Assembly: GCF_900114055.1 (NCBI RefSeq)
Contig: NZ_FORR01000012.1
Coordinates: forward strand, 51,704 to 115,703
DNA: 64,000 bases
Source of the DNA: Thermoflavimicrobium dichotomicum
GTDB lineage: Bacteria; Bacillota; Bacilli; Thermoactinomycetales; Thermoactinomycetaceae
Direction of reading: 5' to 3'
Within the stretch, counting starts at the first letter, position 1, and the number at the start of each line of letters is the position of its first letter. The notes beneath the pieces are model-generated. The model did not search any database, was not told the DNA's origin, and was given only the letters and a program-made list of their open reading frames with translations. Shown here one piece after another: positions 54,403 through 63,912 of this stretch. Position numbers and translations under genes: made by a program.

Positions 54403-55413
54403 ATGAGTCAACCCAAAAAACGACGACGCCTGAAGGTTGAGGATTACGTACAAGGTGTCCTGGAGAAAAATCGAACAATTTTGGCTCAAGCCATCACCTT
54501 GGTTGAAAGCAACTTGGAAGAGCACATGAAAATGGCTCAAGAGGTTCTGCAACGCTTGCAGCCCCATACCGGCCGATCGATTCGGATCGGCATTACCGGT
54601 GTTCCCGGGGCAGGAAAGAGTACATTTATTGAAAGCTTTGGACTTATGTTATGCGAAAAGGGGCATCGGGTAGCTGTCCTGGCCATTGATCCGAGCAGTA
54701 CATTGACGAAAGGAAGTATTTTGGGGGATAAAACGAGAATGGAGAAGCTCTCTAAACATCCCCATGCCTATATTCGTCCTTCCGCGTCTGCGGGAACGCT
54801 GGGAGGGGTGGCGAGAAAAACAAGAGAGAGCATGTTGGTCTGTGAAGCTGCCGGGTTTGATGTCATTCTCGTCGAAACTGTCGGAGTGGGGCAAAGCGAA
54901 GTTGCAGTTCGCTCCATGGTCGATTTTTTCCTTTTGCTTACGCTGACCGGTGCCGGAGATGATCTTCAGGGCATTAAAAAAGGGATTATGGAACTGGCTG
55001 ATGCGATTTTAATAAACAAAGCGGATGGAGATAACGAAATCAAAGCCAGGGCGACAAAGGCGGAATTGAATCGTGTTCTTCATTATCTTCATCCAGCCAC
55101 CGAAGGTTGGAAAACGAAGGCTTACACTTGTTCCGCCCTTTACGGAACCGGAATTGAAGAAATCTGGGAAGTGATCCGGAAATTCCAGGAAGTGACTACT
55201 GCATCCGGTGTTTTTCATCGCCGAAGGCAACAACAGACTTTAGATTGGATCTATACGATGATTGATGAGTATCTTCGCGCACGATTCTTTCAGCATCCGA
55301 CCATCCAATCGGTTCTCCCTCAAATTGAAAAAGAGGTGCTTAGTGGACGGGAATCGGCGACCCAAGCCTTCAAAAGACTGGTTCAACTTTTTGAAGAACA
55401 GGAAAGGGGTTAA
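54403..55413 (+). CDS. meaB: methylmalonyl-CoA mutase-associated GTPase MeaB
   Basis: This 336-residue G3E GTPase has the P-loop GVPGAGKST at 66-74, the switch LAIDPSSTLTKGSILGDKTRM, VETVGVGQSE and the base motif NKADG. MeaB gates cofactor loading of the mutase and protects it from inactivation. It lies immediately after mutB and just before the epimerase gene. Confidence 0.94.
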   Translation: MSQPKKRRRLKVEDYVQGVLEKNRTILAQAITLVESNLEEHMKMAQEVLQRLQPHTGRSIRIGITGVPGAGKSTFIESFGLMLCEKGHRVAVLAIDPSSTLTKGSILGDKTRMEKLSKHPHAYIRPSASAGTLGGVARKTRESMLVCEAAGFDVILVETVGVGQSEVAVRSMVDFFLLLTLTGAGDDLQGIKKGIMELADAILINKADGDNEIKARATKAELNRVLHYLHPATEGWKTKAYTCSALYGTGIEEIWEVIRKFQEVTTASGVFHRRRQQQTLDWIYTMIDEYLRARFFQHPTIQSVLPQIEKEVLSGRESATQAFKRLVQLFEEQERG

Positions 55414-55417
55414 GAGA

Positions 55418-55852
55418 ATGCTCAATCCTCCACAACAAATTGAACATATCGGAATTGCTGTAAAGAGTTTACAAGAATCGGTCCCTTTTTATACAGACCT
55501 GTTAGGATTGAAATTACTCGGTTTTGATACGGTGGAAAGCGAAAAAGTGAAGGTGGCTTTTCTGGAGATTGGGGAAACCCGGCTGGAACTGTTGGAACCC
55601 ACCTCCCCGGATAGTCCAATTGCAAAGTTTATTGAGAAAAAGGGTGAAGGCATTCATCACATTGCCTTTCGCGTGGATGATGCTGTTAAACGATTGAACT
55701 TTTTAAAAGAAAAAGGGATTCGCCTCATTCATGAAGTTCCGAAAGAGGGCGCTCATGGGAATTTGATCGCCTTTTTACACCCGAAATCCACCCAGGGAGT
55801 TTTGATCGAACTCTGTCAACCAGGAGCTGATGAACAACATGAGCATGTATAA
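55418..55852 (+). CDS. mce: methylmalonyl-CoA epimerase
   Basis: This 144-residue VOC-fold protein has metal ligands in [10 protein letters not shown] (His), [12 protein letters not shown] (His) and QGVLIELCQ (Glu). It converts (S)- to (R)-methylmalonyl-CoA, linking the carboxylase to the mutase. Start ATG 55418 has GGAAAGGGGTTAAGAG upstream and lies 4 bases after the meaB stop; the long upstream frame inside meaB was rejected. Its end overlaps the carboxyltransferase start. Confidence 0.94.
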   Translation: MLNPPQQIEHIGIAVKSLQESVPFYTDLLGLKLLGFDTVESEKVKVAFLEIGETRLELLEPTSPDSPIAKFIEKKGEGIHHIAFRVDDAVKRLNFLKEKGIRLIHEVPKEGAHGNLIAFLHPKSTQGVLIELCQPGADEQHEHV

Positions 55853-57386
55853 AAAAATTGATGAATTAATGGATCGAAAACTGAAGATTCAATTGGGCGG
55901 CGGCGATGCCAAAATTGACGCGCAACACAAGCGGGGAAAACTGACCGCAAGAGAGCGAATCGATTTGCTTCTGGACGAAGGCACTTTCGTCGAATTGAAT
56001 CCGTTTATCAAACACAGGGCCACGCACTTTGGAATGGATAAAGTCGATGCTCCCGGAGAAGGGGTCGTCACCGGTTACGGGCAGATCCACGGACGCCTGG
56101 TATATGTATTCGCCCAAGATTTTACGGTCTTTGGCGGGGCACTTGGGGAAATGCATGCGTTGAAAATTGCCCGCATTATGGATTTGGCAGCCAAAAACGG
56201 AGCCCCGATTATTGGCTTGAATGATTCGGGTGGAGCCCGAATCCAGGAAGGGGTTGTATCCTTGGATGGATACGGCCACATCTTCTACCGGAACGCCATT
56301 TACTCGGGCGTAATCCCGCAAATTTCCGTGATTCTCGGCCCTTGTGCCGGGGGAGCCGTGTACTCTCCTGCAATTACCGACTTTGTGTTTATGGTCGAAA
56401 AAACGAGCCAGATGTTTATTACGGGGCCGAAAGTCATTGAAACTGTCACAGGAGAGAAAATTTCGGCTGATCAACTGGGGGGAGCCAAGGTTCATTCGAG
56501 CATCAGCGGGGTTGCTCACTTTACAGCCCCTTCCGAACCCGAAGTCTTAAACGATGTAAGACGCCTGTTAAGCTTCCTTCCTCAAAATAATATGGAGAAT
56601 CCTCCTGTTTTTGAGGCGCCTCAAGATTCGGATTGGCGGGAAGATCTGGCCGAAATTGTTCCGATTGAAGGAACGAAAGTGTATGATGTGCGAAAAGTCA
56701 TCCGTCAGGTTGTGGATGGCGGCGACTTTATGGAAATTCAACCTGATTTTGCGAAAAACATTGTCATCGGTTTCGGTAGAATTGACGGACATTCCGTGGG
56801 AATTATCGCTAACCAACCCAAAGTCATGGCTGGTGGCTTGGATATCAATTCATCGGATAAACTCGCTCGATTTATACGTTTCTGTGATGCCTTTAATATT
56901 CCATTAATTACGTTCGAAGACGTTACGGGATTTTTCCCGGGTGTGAAACAGGAACATGGCGGGATTATCCGTCACGGGGCGAAAATTCTCTACGCTTACT
57001 CTGAAGCCACCGTTCCGAAAATCACCGTCATTTTGCGAAAAGCGTACGGGGGAGCCTATGTGGCCTTAAACTCCAAAGCCATTGGGGCAGATATCGTTTA
57101 CGCATGGCCCAGCGCTGAGATTGCTGTTATGGGACCGGAAGGGGCTGCGAATATCATTTTCGCCAAAGAAATTGAAAACAGCGAGAATCCAGAGCAAACT
57201 CGAAGAGAAAAAATCGCTGAGTACCGGGAGCTGTTTGCCAATCCTTATGTTGCTGCTTCTCATGGCATGGTCGATGATGTCATTGATCCGCGAGAAACTC
57301 GAAAAAAACTCAAAGAGGCACTTGAGATGCTTCGGACGAAGCGGGAATCCAGACCGCCGAAGAAGCATGGAAATATTCCGCTTTAA
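55830..57386 (+). CDS. propionyl-CoA carboxylase carboxyltransferase (beta) subunit
   Basis: This 518-residue acyl-CoA carboxyltransferase has [17 protein letters not shown], the oxyanion glycines [20 protein letters not shown] and [19 protein letters not shown], and in the second half [18 protein letters not shown]. This matches PccB/MmdA. It transfers CO2 from biotin to propionyl-CoA. ATG 55830 sits 4 bases after AGGAG and overlaps mce; ATGs 55839 and 55845 are alternatives. The absence of a sodium-pump membrane subunit argues for a carboxylase rather than a decarboxylase. Confidence 0.93.
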   Translation: MNNMSMYKKIDELMDRKLKIQLGGGDAKIDAQHKRGKLTARERIDLLLDEGTFVELNPFIKHRATHFGMDKVDAPGEGVVTGYGQIHGRLVYVFAQDFTVFGGALGEMHALKIARIMDLAAKNGAPIIGLNDSGGARIQEGVVSLDGYGHIFYRNAIYSGVIPQISVILGPCAGGAVYSPAITDFVFMVEKTSQMFITGPKVIETVTGEKISADQLGGAKVHSSISGVAHFTAPSEPEVLNDVRRLLSFLPQNNMENPPVFEAPQDSDWREDLAEIVPIEGTKVYDVRKVIRQVVDGGDFMEIQPDFAKNIVIGFGRIDGHSVGIIANQPKVMAGGLDINSSDKLARFIRFCDAFNIPLITFEDVTGFFPGVKQEHGGIIRHGAKILYAYSEATVPKITVILRKAYGGAYVALNSKAIGADIVYAWPSAEIAVMGPEGAANIIFAKEIENSENPEQTRREKIAEYRELFANPYVAASHGMVDDVIDPRETRKKLKEALEMLRTKRESRPPKKHGNIPL

Positions 57387-57398
57387 GGAGTGGATCCG

Positions 57399-57605
57399 AT
57401 GATGATTACGTTAGTCAAACAAGATTGTTTGAAGAAGCAATCCGAGGATGGACGATATCACGCTCCGTTTGTGACCCAAGAGCCTGTATCATACTGGCAG
57501 AAACAAGGGGATGCAATAGTTCCTGCAGTTCAGGGACTGCGAGAAACCTTGCCGTTCGGATTGCCTTGGAACCGGCTCCATCATTTGCGAAGATCTCCAA
57601 GATAA
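57399..57605 (+). CDS. doubtful small ORF between pccB and the carrier paralogue
   Basis: The ORF starts ATG 57399 with AAGGAG 8 bases upstream and runs about 68 codons (YHAPFVTQEPVSYWQKQGDA), with no family recognised. An overlapping +1 frame (LFEEAIRGWTISRS, ending in a KIKEQEKEVPT tail at 57634) looks equally protein-like, so a small operon gene may have been frameshifted here near 57424. Some acyl-CoA carboxylase operons carry a small extra subunit at this place, but I cannot show homology. Confidence 0.3.
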   Translation: MMITLVKQDCLKKQSEDGRYHAPFVTQEPVSYWQKQGDAIVPAVQGLRETLPFGLPWNRLHHLRRSPR

Positions 57606-57630
57606 AAGAGCAAGAAAAAGAGGTGCCAAC

Positions 57631-58074
57631 ATGAAACTGTTAGAAATTCGAGAAATCATTCGCCTTGTGAACGAATCTTCTATTGATGAATTTTGCTTTG
57701 AAAAAGAAGGTTTTCGAATCGCCATACGAAAGCCGGCCCCCGAGATGGTTCAGGGTGAAGAATCACCTGTTCTTACGACCCCTACCAATGAAGAATTTAA
57801 CACTTCCTTGCAAAAGGTAGACACGGAATCCGAATCTCCGGTGATCTCCACGAAAGAGATCGTGTCCCGATATGTGGGAATTTTCTCCGGTCCTTTTGTT
57901 CAAGTAGGAGATCGTGTGGAAGAAAATACGTTGCTTGGCACTTGCCGTGTGGCTTCTTTAAATCTTTCCCATGATATCCGATCGGATGTGGCTGGCGAAG
58001 TGGTCGAGATCTTGGCGGAAGAAGGACAAGTAATCGAATATGGGCAACCGGTGTTACGAATTAAGACAGTGTAA
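57631..58074 (+). CDS. BCCP-like protein lacking the biotinyl lysine
   Basis: This 147-residue protein is a paralogue of the carrier at 49641: the N-termini match ([19 protein letters not shown] versus [19 protein letters not shown]) and so do the last 31 residues. Where the carrier has EAMKL, this protein has ASLNL, with Asn111 (codon 57961-57963) in place of the biotinyl Lys. It therefore cannot be biotinylated in the usual way. Family precedent is limited; I infer a structural or regulatory subunit, or a pseudo-carrier. GAGGTG precedes the ATG, and biotin carboxylase follows 12 bases later. Confidence 0.85.
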   Translation: MKLLEIREIIRLVNESSIDEFCFEKEGFRIAIRKPAPEMVQGEESPVLTTPTNEEFNTSLQKVDTESESPVISTKEIVSRYVGIFSGPFVQVGDRVEENTLLGTCRVASLNLSHDIRSDVAGEVVEILAEEGQVIEYGQPVLRIKTV

Positions 58075-58086
58075 GGGGATAGCGAT

Positions 58087-59439
58087 ATGCTTAAGAAAGT
58101 GCTGATTGCTAACCGTGGTGAAATTGCTGTCCGTGTCATCCGCGCTTGTCGGGAAATGGGAATTCAAACGGTGGCCGTTTTTTCCGAAGCTGACCGGGAA
58201 GCACTCCACGTGAAATTAGCGGATGAAGCCTATTGTATCGGTCCAACAGCTTCGAAAGAAAGCTATTTGAATATGACCAATCTGATCAGTGTGGCTTTAT
58301 CGGCCGGAGTCGATGGAATCCATCCGGGATACGGGTTTTTGGCTGAAAATGCCGATTTTGCCGAGCTTTGCAACCAATGCAATATCACATTTATTGGTCC
58401 GGACCCGCTGGCAATCCGAAAAATGGGGGATAAATCGACTGCCAAAGAAACAATGAAACAGGCGGGAGTTCCTTGCGTTCCGGGAACAGAAGGGCTCGTG
58501 GAAGACATTGAAGATGCTGTGCACATTTCCAAAGAGATTGGTTTCCCTGTTATTATAAAAGCCACAGCCGGTGGTGGAGGAAAAGGGATGCGTCTTGCCA
58601 ACAATGAAGAAGAACTTCGGAAAGGGATTCGTCAAGCTCAGAAAGAAGCGGAAACCGCTTTTGGAAATGCTGGCGTTTATATTGAGAAGTTTGTTGAGGA
58701 ACCCCGTCACGTTGAAATCCAAATCATCGCCGATAAACATGGCAATGTTGTTTACCTCGGCGAGCGGGATTGTTCGATTCAACGCCGCCATCAAAAGCTC
58801 GTCGAGGAGGCTCCGTCTCCCGCTTTAAGTCAGGAATTGCGTCAAAAAATGGGAGAAGCCGCTGTTGCCGCTGCACAGGCTGTTAACTATCATGGCGCCG
58901 GGACAGTTGAGTTTTTATTGGACAAGCACGGCCAATTCTACTTCATGGAAATGAATACGCGAATCCAGGTGGAACATCCGGTAACCGAGATGATCACTGG
59001 ATATGATCTCATTAAAGAACAGATCCGGATAGCTGCTGGTTATCCGCTTTCCATGAAGCAAGAAGACATTCAAATTAACGGATGGGCGATCGAATGCCGG
59101 ATTAACGCTGAAAACCCGGCGAAAAATTTTATGCCCTCCCCCGGAAAAGTGGTAAGCTATTTTCCGCCAGGAGGATATGGTGTGCGCGTTGACAGTGCCG
59201 TCTATCCAGGCTGTGAGATCTCCCCATTCTATGATTCCATGGTAGCCAAACTCATAGTTTGGGGGAAAGATCGTGAGGAAGCCATCCAACGGATGAAGCG
59301 GGCTTTGGATGAATTTGTTGTCAAAGGCGTAAATACAACGATTCCCTTTCATCGTAAACTCATGGATCATGAGGTTTTTGTCAGCGGCAATTTTAATACC
59401 AAATTCCTCGAAACCTATCCGATCAATATCGAAGATTAA
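58087..59439 (+). CDS. biotin carboxylase subunit (AccC/PccA-type)
   Basis: This 450-residue ATP-grasp enzyme has the N-terminal [20 protein letters not shown], the ATP glycine loop [26 protein letters not shown], and the active-site [15 protein letters not shown]. It carboxylates the biotin of the carrier protein using bicarbonate and ATP. No biotinyl domain is fused, so the carrier must be the separate AccB-like protein at 49641. It is the last gene of the operon, followed by a terminator. A role shared with fatty-acid synthesis cannot be excluded. Confidence 0.93.
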   Translation: MLKKVLIANRGEIAVRVIRACREMGIQTVAVFSEADREALHVKLADEAYCIGPTASKESYLNMTNLISVALSAGVDGIHPGYGFLAENADFAELCNQCNITFIGPDPLAIRKMGDKSTAKETMKQAGVPCVPGTEGLVEDIEDAVHISKEIGFPVIIKATAGGGGKGMRLANNEEELRKGIRQAQKEAETAFGNAGVYIEKFVEEPRHVEIQIIADKHGNVVYLGERDCSIQRRHQKLVEEAPSPALSQELRQKMGEAAVAAAQAVNYHGAGTVEFLLDKHGQFYFMEMNTRIQVEHPVTEMITGYDLIKEQIRIAAGYPLSMKQEDIQINGWAIECRINAENPAKNFMPSPGKVVSYFPPGGYGVRVDSAVYPGCEISPFYDSMVAKLIVWGKDREEAIQRMKRALDEFVVKGVNTTIPFHRKLMDHEVFVSGNFNTKFLETYPINIED

Positions 59440-59456
59440 TGGTAAACCTCAACACG

Positions 59457-59505
59457 ACACCTTAGTCCCATTTTCAAGGGGGCTAAGGTGATTTTGCTTT
59501 TTCTT
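59457..59505 (+). terminator. Rho-independent terminator of the propionyl/methylmalonyl-CoA operon
   Basis: CACCTTAGtCCC pairs with GGGgCTAAGGTG around ATTTTCAAGG, followed by ATTTTGCTTTTT. The loop CCCATTTTCAAG recurs in the next terminator at 60923. Confidence 0.82.
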
Positions 59506-59692
59506 TTACCGTTTGTCCCTGTTCTTCAAACGGTCTCCACACCTTGGACAGGTGTATGAATACGCCCTAAGTCAATATTAAACGACAACAATAGAGTGAA
59601 AAAAAGCAATAGTTAACTTGATAGACTTATATCGATGTGGGGTTTTAGATGAACTATATGTAATATTCCTGCAATTTTAGAAAACGCTATCA
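59506..59692. other. intergenic region
   Basis: No gene is seen. Scattered stops occur in all frames, and AATAGTTAACTTGATAGACTTATAT has some promoter character, but the clear promoter is at 59693. Confidence 0.3.
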
Positions 59693-59720
59693 TTGACATG
59701 TTTTTATATTATACTAATAT
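59693..59720 (+). promoter_or_regulatory. sigma-A promoter of the acyl-CoA dehydrogenase gene
   Basis: Consensus TTGACA (59693-59698), a 16-bp spacer and TAATAT (59715-59720) lie 50 bases before the ATG. AATATTAACGATATT just downstream is a weak dyad that could be an operator. Confidence 0.6.
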
Positions 59721-59769
59721 TAACGATATTTTCGAAATAATTTCTTACAAGGATGAAAGGAATTGAAAC

Positions 59770-60915
59770 ATGACACATCGATACCTAAAAGAAGAACATC
59801 TCATTTTTCGCGAATCGCTCCGCAAATTTTTGGAGAAAGAGGTTGTTCCTTATTTTGACCAGTGGGAAAGGGAGCGTTTGATCCCACGTGGATTATGGAA
59901 AAAAATGGGTGATAACGGATTTCTTTGTCCGTGGCTGGATGAAAAGTACGGCGGGCTGAATGCTGATTTCGTCTATTCGGTCGTTTTGATGGAAGAATTG
60001 GAGCGTATCGGAACAGGGCTTACCGGTTTTATTTTGCACAACGATGTTGTTGTTCCTTATTTAGATGCATATGGGACAGAAGAACAGAAACAGCGTTGGC
60101 TTCCGGGATGTGTAAGCGGTGACATCATTACTGCAATTGCGATGACTGAACCGGGTACAGGATCCGATCTTGCAAACATCCGAACCACCGCAATCCGTGA
60201 CGGGGATCATTACATCATTAATGGTGAAAAGACGTTTATCACGAATGGAATTCAGTCCGATCTCATCGTGGTTGCCTGCAAGACTGATCCGAAAGCTGTT
60301 CCAGGCTATAAGGGCATTAGCCTGATTGTAGTGGAACGGAATACTCCTGGGTTTTCTCGAGGTAAGAAATTGGACAAAATCGGCCTTCACAGCAGTGATA
60401 CAGCCGAACTGATCTTCGAGGATGCCCGTGTACCAGTAAGCAATCTGTTGGGGGAAGAGGGAAAAGGATTTTATTACCTCATGAACAAGCTGCAGCAGGA
60501 GAGACTTGTCGTAGCCATTCAAGCGCAAACATCTGCTGAAGAGATGCTCAAGATGACGATCGAGTATGTACAAAATCGAACGGCATTTGGTAAGCCGATT
60601 GGCCAATTTCAGAATACACAGTTTAAAATCGCAGAGATGGCGACTGAGATTGAAATTGGTCGCACATTTGTGAATGATTTGATTGTCAAGCATATGGAAG
60701 GTAAAGATATCGTGACACAAGTGTCAATGGCAAAGTGGTGGATTACAGAAATGGCGAAGCGAGTGGCTGGGGAATGTATGCAATTACACGGTGGTTACGG
60801 GTATATGGAAGAGTATCCGATTGCCCGCCGCTACCGCGACATCGCAGTAACATCGATCTATGCGGGAACCAATGAGATCATGAAACAGATCATTGCAAAA
60901 AATATAGGTTTATAA
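59770..60915 (+). CDS. acyl-CoA dehydrogenase, long-chain/isovaleryl type
   Basis: This 381-residue flavoenzyme has AMTEPGTGSDLANIRTTA, GFSRGKKLDKIGLHSSDTAEL and MQLHGGYGYMEEYPIARRYRD. At the usual catalytic position it has IYAGTNEIMK, with Ala where short- and medium-chain enzymes have Glu. In LCAD and isovaleryl-CoA dehydrogenase the base is instead a Glu on another helix, here Glu244 in LQQERLVVAIQAQ, so the enzyme is probably active. It is monocistronic with its own promoter and terminator. The ATG has AAAGGAATTG upstream. Confidence 0.9.
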   Translation: MTHRYLKEEHLIFRESLRKFLEKEVVPYFDQWERERLIPRGLWKKMGDNGFLCPWLDEKYGGLNADFVYSVVLMEELERIGTGLTGFILHNDVVVPYLDAYGTEEQKQRWLPGCVSGDIITAIAMTEPGTGSDLANIRTTAIRDGDHYIINGEKTFITNGIQSDLIVVACKTDPKAVPGYKGISLIVVERNTPGFSRGKKLDKIGLHSSDTAELIFEDARVPVSNLLGEEGKGFYYLMNKLQQERLVVAIQAQTSAEEMLKMTIEYVQNRTAFGKPIGQFQNTQFKIAEMATEIEIGRTFVNDLIVKHMEGKDIVTQVSMAKWWITEMAKRVAGECMQLHGGYGYMEEYPIARRYRDIAVTSIYAGTNEIMKQIIAKNIGL

Positions 60916-60922
60916 GGATCTA

Positions 60923-61003
60923 AGACCCATTTTCAAGAGGTCTTACATGAAAAAGTCAGGGTGTACTTATCATTTTGTTGAATACGCCCTGATTTTTTCT
61001 GCT
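60923..61003 (+). terminator. two tandem terminator-like hairpins
   Basis: TAAGACC/GGTCTTA (60923-60948) is followed by TCAGGG/CCCTGA with TTTTTTCT (60957-61003). The first shares the CATTTTCAAG loop with the terminator at 59457. Confidence 0.6.
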
Positions 61004-61520
61004 TTTACTCACTGCTACCAATTGAGTAGGAGATATAGGAAGATCCTATTGGAGATCATGGACAACGATAGAGTCTAAAGTTACACAAATTGATAACAAA
61101 TACAGACTTTATCTACCCTTTTTGATACAATAAGGATACGATATTGACTTGAAAAGAGTGATCATCGTGAATTTGGGATATATGAGTGCTTCCACAACTG
61201 GACCCATTGAAGATCTCTCCCAAAGAACAAGTTGATTTCCTCAAACGTTTTGCTACCAATATTGAGGCTCAAGATTCTGCTAGCGGCGGAAAAGCCAAAG
61301 CCATTACATTGCAAATCTTGCATGACAAGAAAATATTTAACTCCGAATGAGCAAAGCTGGTCCTATCTTTTTTTGGATAAATTGTAATAAAATATGTTAC
61401 AATTAAATTCGTCAAGTACCGAATTTGATATTAGTATCAGAACTGAATGCTTTTTCGGTGAAGTATCCCTCATTACGCCTTCATTTTCAGTGAAAGCGAG
61501 ATGGTACTTTAAAGGGGTGA
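61004..61520. other. long gap before the AcoR-like activator with a decayed frame
   Basis: A plus-strand frame without a proper start (about 61213-61350) reads KISPKEQVDFLKRFATNIEA, then GGKAKAITLQILHDKKIF, and stops at TGA. It looks like the C-terminus of a lost gene, but I cannot name it. The rest is AT rich. The activator's promoter is presumably between 61380 and 61480; no -24/-12 element was seen. Confidence 0.3.
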
Positions 61521-63401
61521 ATGCCTGTGTTGCATGAATCTACAGAAAATAATGCGATAATTCATACGTCATGGGAGAGGAGCAAAACGTTTGGTGTTGA
61601 TCCCGATAAAATCAATAATGAACTGTTAACAGAAGGAGAGTTAAGAGACCGAACCAACCAGTTCCATGATTTTTTCCGTACTTCAACGAAAATACTGGAC
61701 CGTCTCTATTCTCAGTTAAAAAGGACTTCCTTTATGATTCTCATTTCAGATGTGGACGGATACATTATCCGTTCATGGGGAGATTTCCCCTTCATAGAGA
61801 AAGCAAAAAAAGTGTGGTTGGATGTGGGGGCGAACTGGCATGAACGGATCAAAGGAACCAATGCCATCGGAACCGCTCTGGTTGAAAAAAAACCGGTAAG
61901 CGTGATCGGTAAACAACACTATTGTCGCGAAAACCATTTTCTCACTTGTTACGCTTCTCCGTTATATTCTCCAAAAGGAGAACTTCTGGGTGTATTGGAT
62001 ATCAGTGGAGACGCCCGGAACCATCAAGTCCATACCTTGGGAATGGTGATCGCGGCAGCCCAAGCATGCCAAGCCCATCTTCTTCTCGAAAGTACACAAC
62101 AGGAATTAACCTTCGCCCTCCAGGAAACAGAAACGGTTTTCAAAGGAATCAACCAACCTCTTATATCCGTAGATGAAAGCGGTATCATCACCCGGATCAA
62201 CCAAGCCGCGGCAAATCTTCTAGAACAGCCTTTAGAACGCTGTATCGGCCAACCCTTGGATCGTTGGTTTAAAGAATCCGAGGAAATCTTATCTACCTGT
62301 GGTCCAGCGCTGAAAAAAATAACGCTTAAACCCAATCTGAAAGGAAAAAAGAGAACATGGGTGGCTCAAACCATACAGGATAAACGAAGAAAAAAATTCC
62401 GTGTGGTTATCAGTACTGAGAGATCACGTGATCCATTCAAACCAAAAAAAGCCGAGAATACGGATCAATTGGTTTACGATTGTCCGAAAGTAAAACAAGT
62501 TTTGGAAATCGTGTCGGCTGTCGCCAAAACGGAAGCCTCCATTCTCATCCAAGGGGAAACCGGAAGTGGAAAAGAAGGGATAGCCCGGCGAATCCATCAG
62601 GAAAGCGGAAGAGAAGGCCCATTAATCACAGTCAATTGTGCAGCCATTCCCGAACAATTGATTGAATCGGAGTTGTTCGGCTATGAACAGGGAGCTTTCA
62701 CTGGTGCACGCAAGGATGGACAAATCGGGAAATTCGAAGCAGCTCATGGAGGTACCCTTTTCCTTGATGAAATCGGGGAATTGCCCTTAAGCTCTCAGGC
62801 GGTCTTGTTACGGGTTTTGGAAGAAAAAGTAGTCACAAGAATCGGTTCCCTTGAATCCAAACCGGTAGATGTTCGTATTGTTGCAGCCACGAATAGGCCA
62901 TTGGCCCAGGAAGTGCAAAAGAAACGTTTTCGAGCTGATTTGTATTACCGCCTCTGTGAATTTGAAATTTCGCTTCCTCCCCTTCGAGAGCGTTCGGATC
63001 TTTTAACTCTCGTAGATTTTTTTCTAAAGCAGGTCGCTCAGGAAATCGGCATAAACCAGTTTACGTTGGATCATCTGGCTAAAGATAAAATTCAACTCTA
63101 TCATTGGCCCGGAAACATCAGGGAATTACGCCAGGTACTTCGACAGGCTGCATATAAAACGTATTTCGTCCATCGATCGACTGTGATCTCCGCTGAAGAG
63201 TTAATCTTTCCACAGGATCGTTCCACGAATTTGTTGCTTCAAAGCAAGGAGGAGGAAGCGGTGAAACAGGCGATTCAATCCGCAAAAGGAAACCTGTCCA
63301 AAGCAGCTCGGATGCTGGGGATCAGCAGAACGACTTTATATAAAAAAATCGCTCAATACCCTCAGGTAAAAGAAGTCCTGGAGAAAATAAAGAACATGTA
63401 A
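61521..63401 (+). CDS. sigma-54-dependent activator, AcoR-like (GAF-PAS-AAA-HTH)
   Basis: This 626-residue enhancer-binding protein has an N-terminal GAF-like sensor (WLDVGANWHERIKGTNAIGTAL, the AcoR hallmark). A PAS region follows (ETVFKGINQPLISVDESGII), and then AAA+ with QGETGSGKEGIARRIH (Walker A), YEQGAFTGARKDG (sigma-54 loop) and GTLFLDEIGELPL (Walker B). A Fis-type HTH (NLSKAARMLGISRTTLYKKI) closes it. AAAGGGG precedes ATG 61521; an in-frame TTG two codons later is an alternative. No -24/-12 promoter was found near it, so its target may be elsewhere or may be one of those at 15.7-17.7 kb. Confidence 0.92.
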   Translation: MPVLHESTENNAIIHTSWERSKTFGVDPDKINNELLTEGELRDRTNQFHDFFRTSTKILDRLYSQLKRTSFMILISDVDGYIIRSWGDFPFIEKAKKVWLDVGANWHERIKGTNAIGTALVEKKPVSVIGKQHYCRENHFLTCYASPLYSPKGELLGVLDISGDARNHQVHTLGMVIAAAQACQAHLLLESTQQELTFALQETETVFKGINQPLISVDESGIITRINQAAANLLEQPLERCIGQPLDRWFKESEEILSTCGPALKKITLKPNLKGKKRTWVAQTIQDKRRKKFRVVISTERSRDPFKPKKAENTDQLVYDCPKVKQVLEIVSAVAKTEASILIQGETGSGKEGIARRIHQESGREGPLITVNCAAIPEQLIESELFGYEQGAFTGARKDGQIGKFEAAHGGTLFLDEIGELPLSSQAVLLRVLEEKVVTRIGSLESKPVDVRIVAATNRPLAQEVQKKRFRADLYYRLCEFEISLPPLRERSDLLTLVDFFLKQVAQEIGINQFTLDHLAKDKIQLYHWPGNIRELRQVLRQAAYKTYFVHRSTVISAEELIFPQDRSTNLLLQSKEEEAVKQAIQSAKGNLSKAARMLGISRTTLYKKIAQYPQVKEVLEKIKNM

Positions 63402-63468
63402 CCCGTCCCTACGTGGGGTAGATGGAGCATCCGTCGATTTCGGGTCATCTCTCCAGTAAATGGAAATT

Positions 63469-63500
63469 AGCTCAGGATAATTCCTGAGCTTTATCTTTGA
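63469..63500 (+). terminator. Rho-independent terminator of the AcoR-like gene
   Basis: AGCTCAGGA and TCCTGAGCT form a perfect 9-bp stem with a 4-base loop, followed by TTATCTTT. Confidence 0.75.
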
Positions 63501-63533
63501 TAACTAATAAATATCGAAAATAAGCTATACTTA

Positions 63534-63912
63534 TCAATATATTAACTTTCTAAATCTATATCCCGTTATTTCATAACCAAGCTTTTTATAAAATTTATGA
63601 GCTTCTTCTTCTCTTCCAAAACCACTTACTAACCAAGTCCCTATACATCCATGCTCTTTCGCAAGTTTTTCTGCATACTTCATTAAAAATCGACCAACAC
63701 CCTTATTACGAACATTTGGATTAACGACAATAGCGGATATTTCACCATATCATGTAGGAGCTTCGATGTTTTCGCGTATTCTAAAAGCCAAAAAACCTAA
63801 AACTTCCTGACTTTCTACACATACATAAAGGAAATCAAAAGGACTATTTTTTACAAAGTTTAACCGATCCTTAGCAGTTTGAGTGGATACGGGTTCATTG
63901 GTTAGCTCTTAA
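63534..63912 (-). pseudogene. GNAT acetyltransferase, interrupted by IS3 and a stop codon
   Basis: The minus strand gives a GNAT fold with the acetyl-CoA loop VVNPNVRNKGVGRFLMKYAEK and the C-terminal FGREEEAHKFYKKLGYEITGY. It contains an in-frame TGA at 63750-63752 (EAPT-stop-YGEISAI). Its N-terminus is cut at 63912, where the IS3 right end begins, so roughly the first 15-25 residues are missing. Family members are about 150 residues and acetylate small amines or proteins. Confidence 0.82.

Noticed and set aside
55262..55417. Upstream extension of the epimerase
   Set aside because: It lies wholly within meaB in another frame; the conserved epimerase start is ATG 55418.
55830..59439. Sodium-pumping methylmalonyl-CoA decarboxylase
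   Set aside because: No membrane beta subunit or OadG-like subunit is encoded; an ATP-dependent biotin carboxylase is present, which points to a carboxylase.
59770..60915. Inactive acyl-CoA dehydrogenase because Ala replaces the catalytic Glu
   Set aside because: LCAD and isovaleryl-CoA dehydrogenases use a Glu on another helix, and Glu244 in QQERL fills that role.
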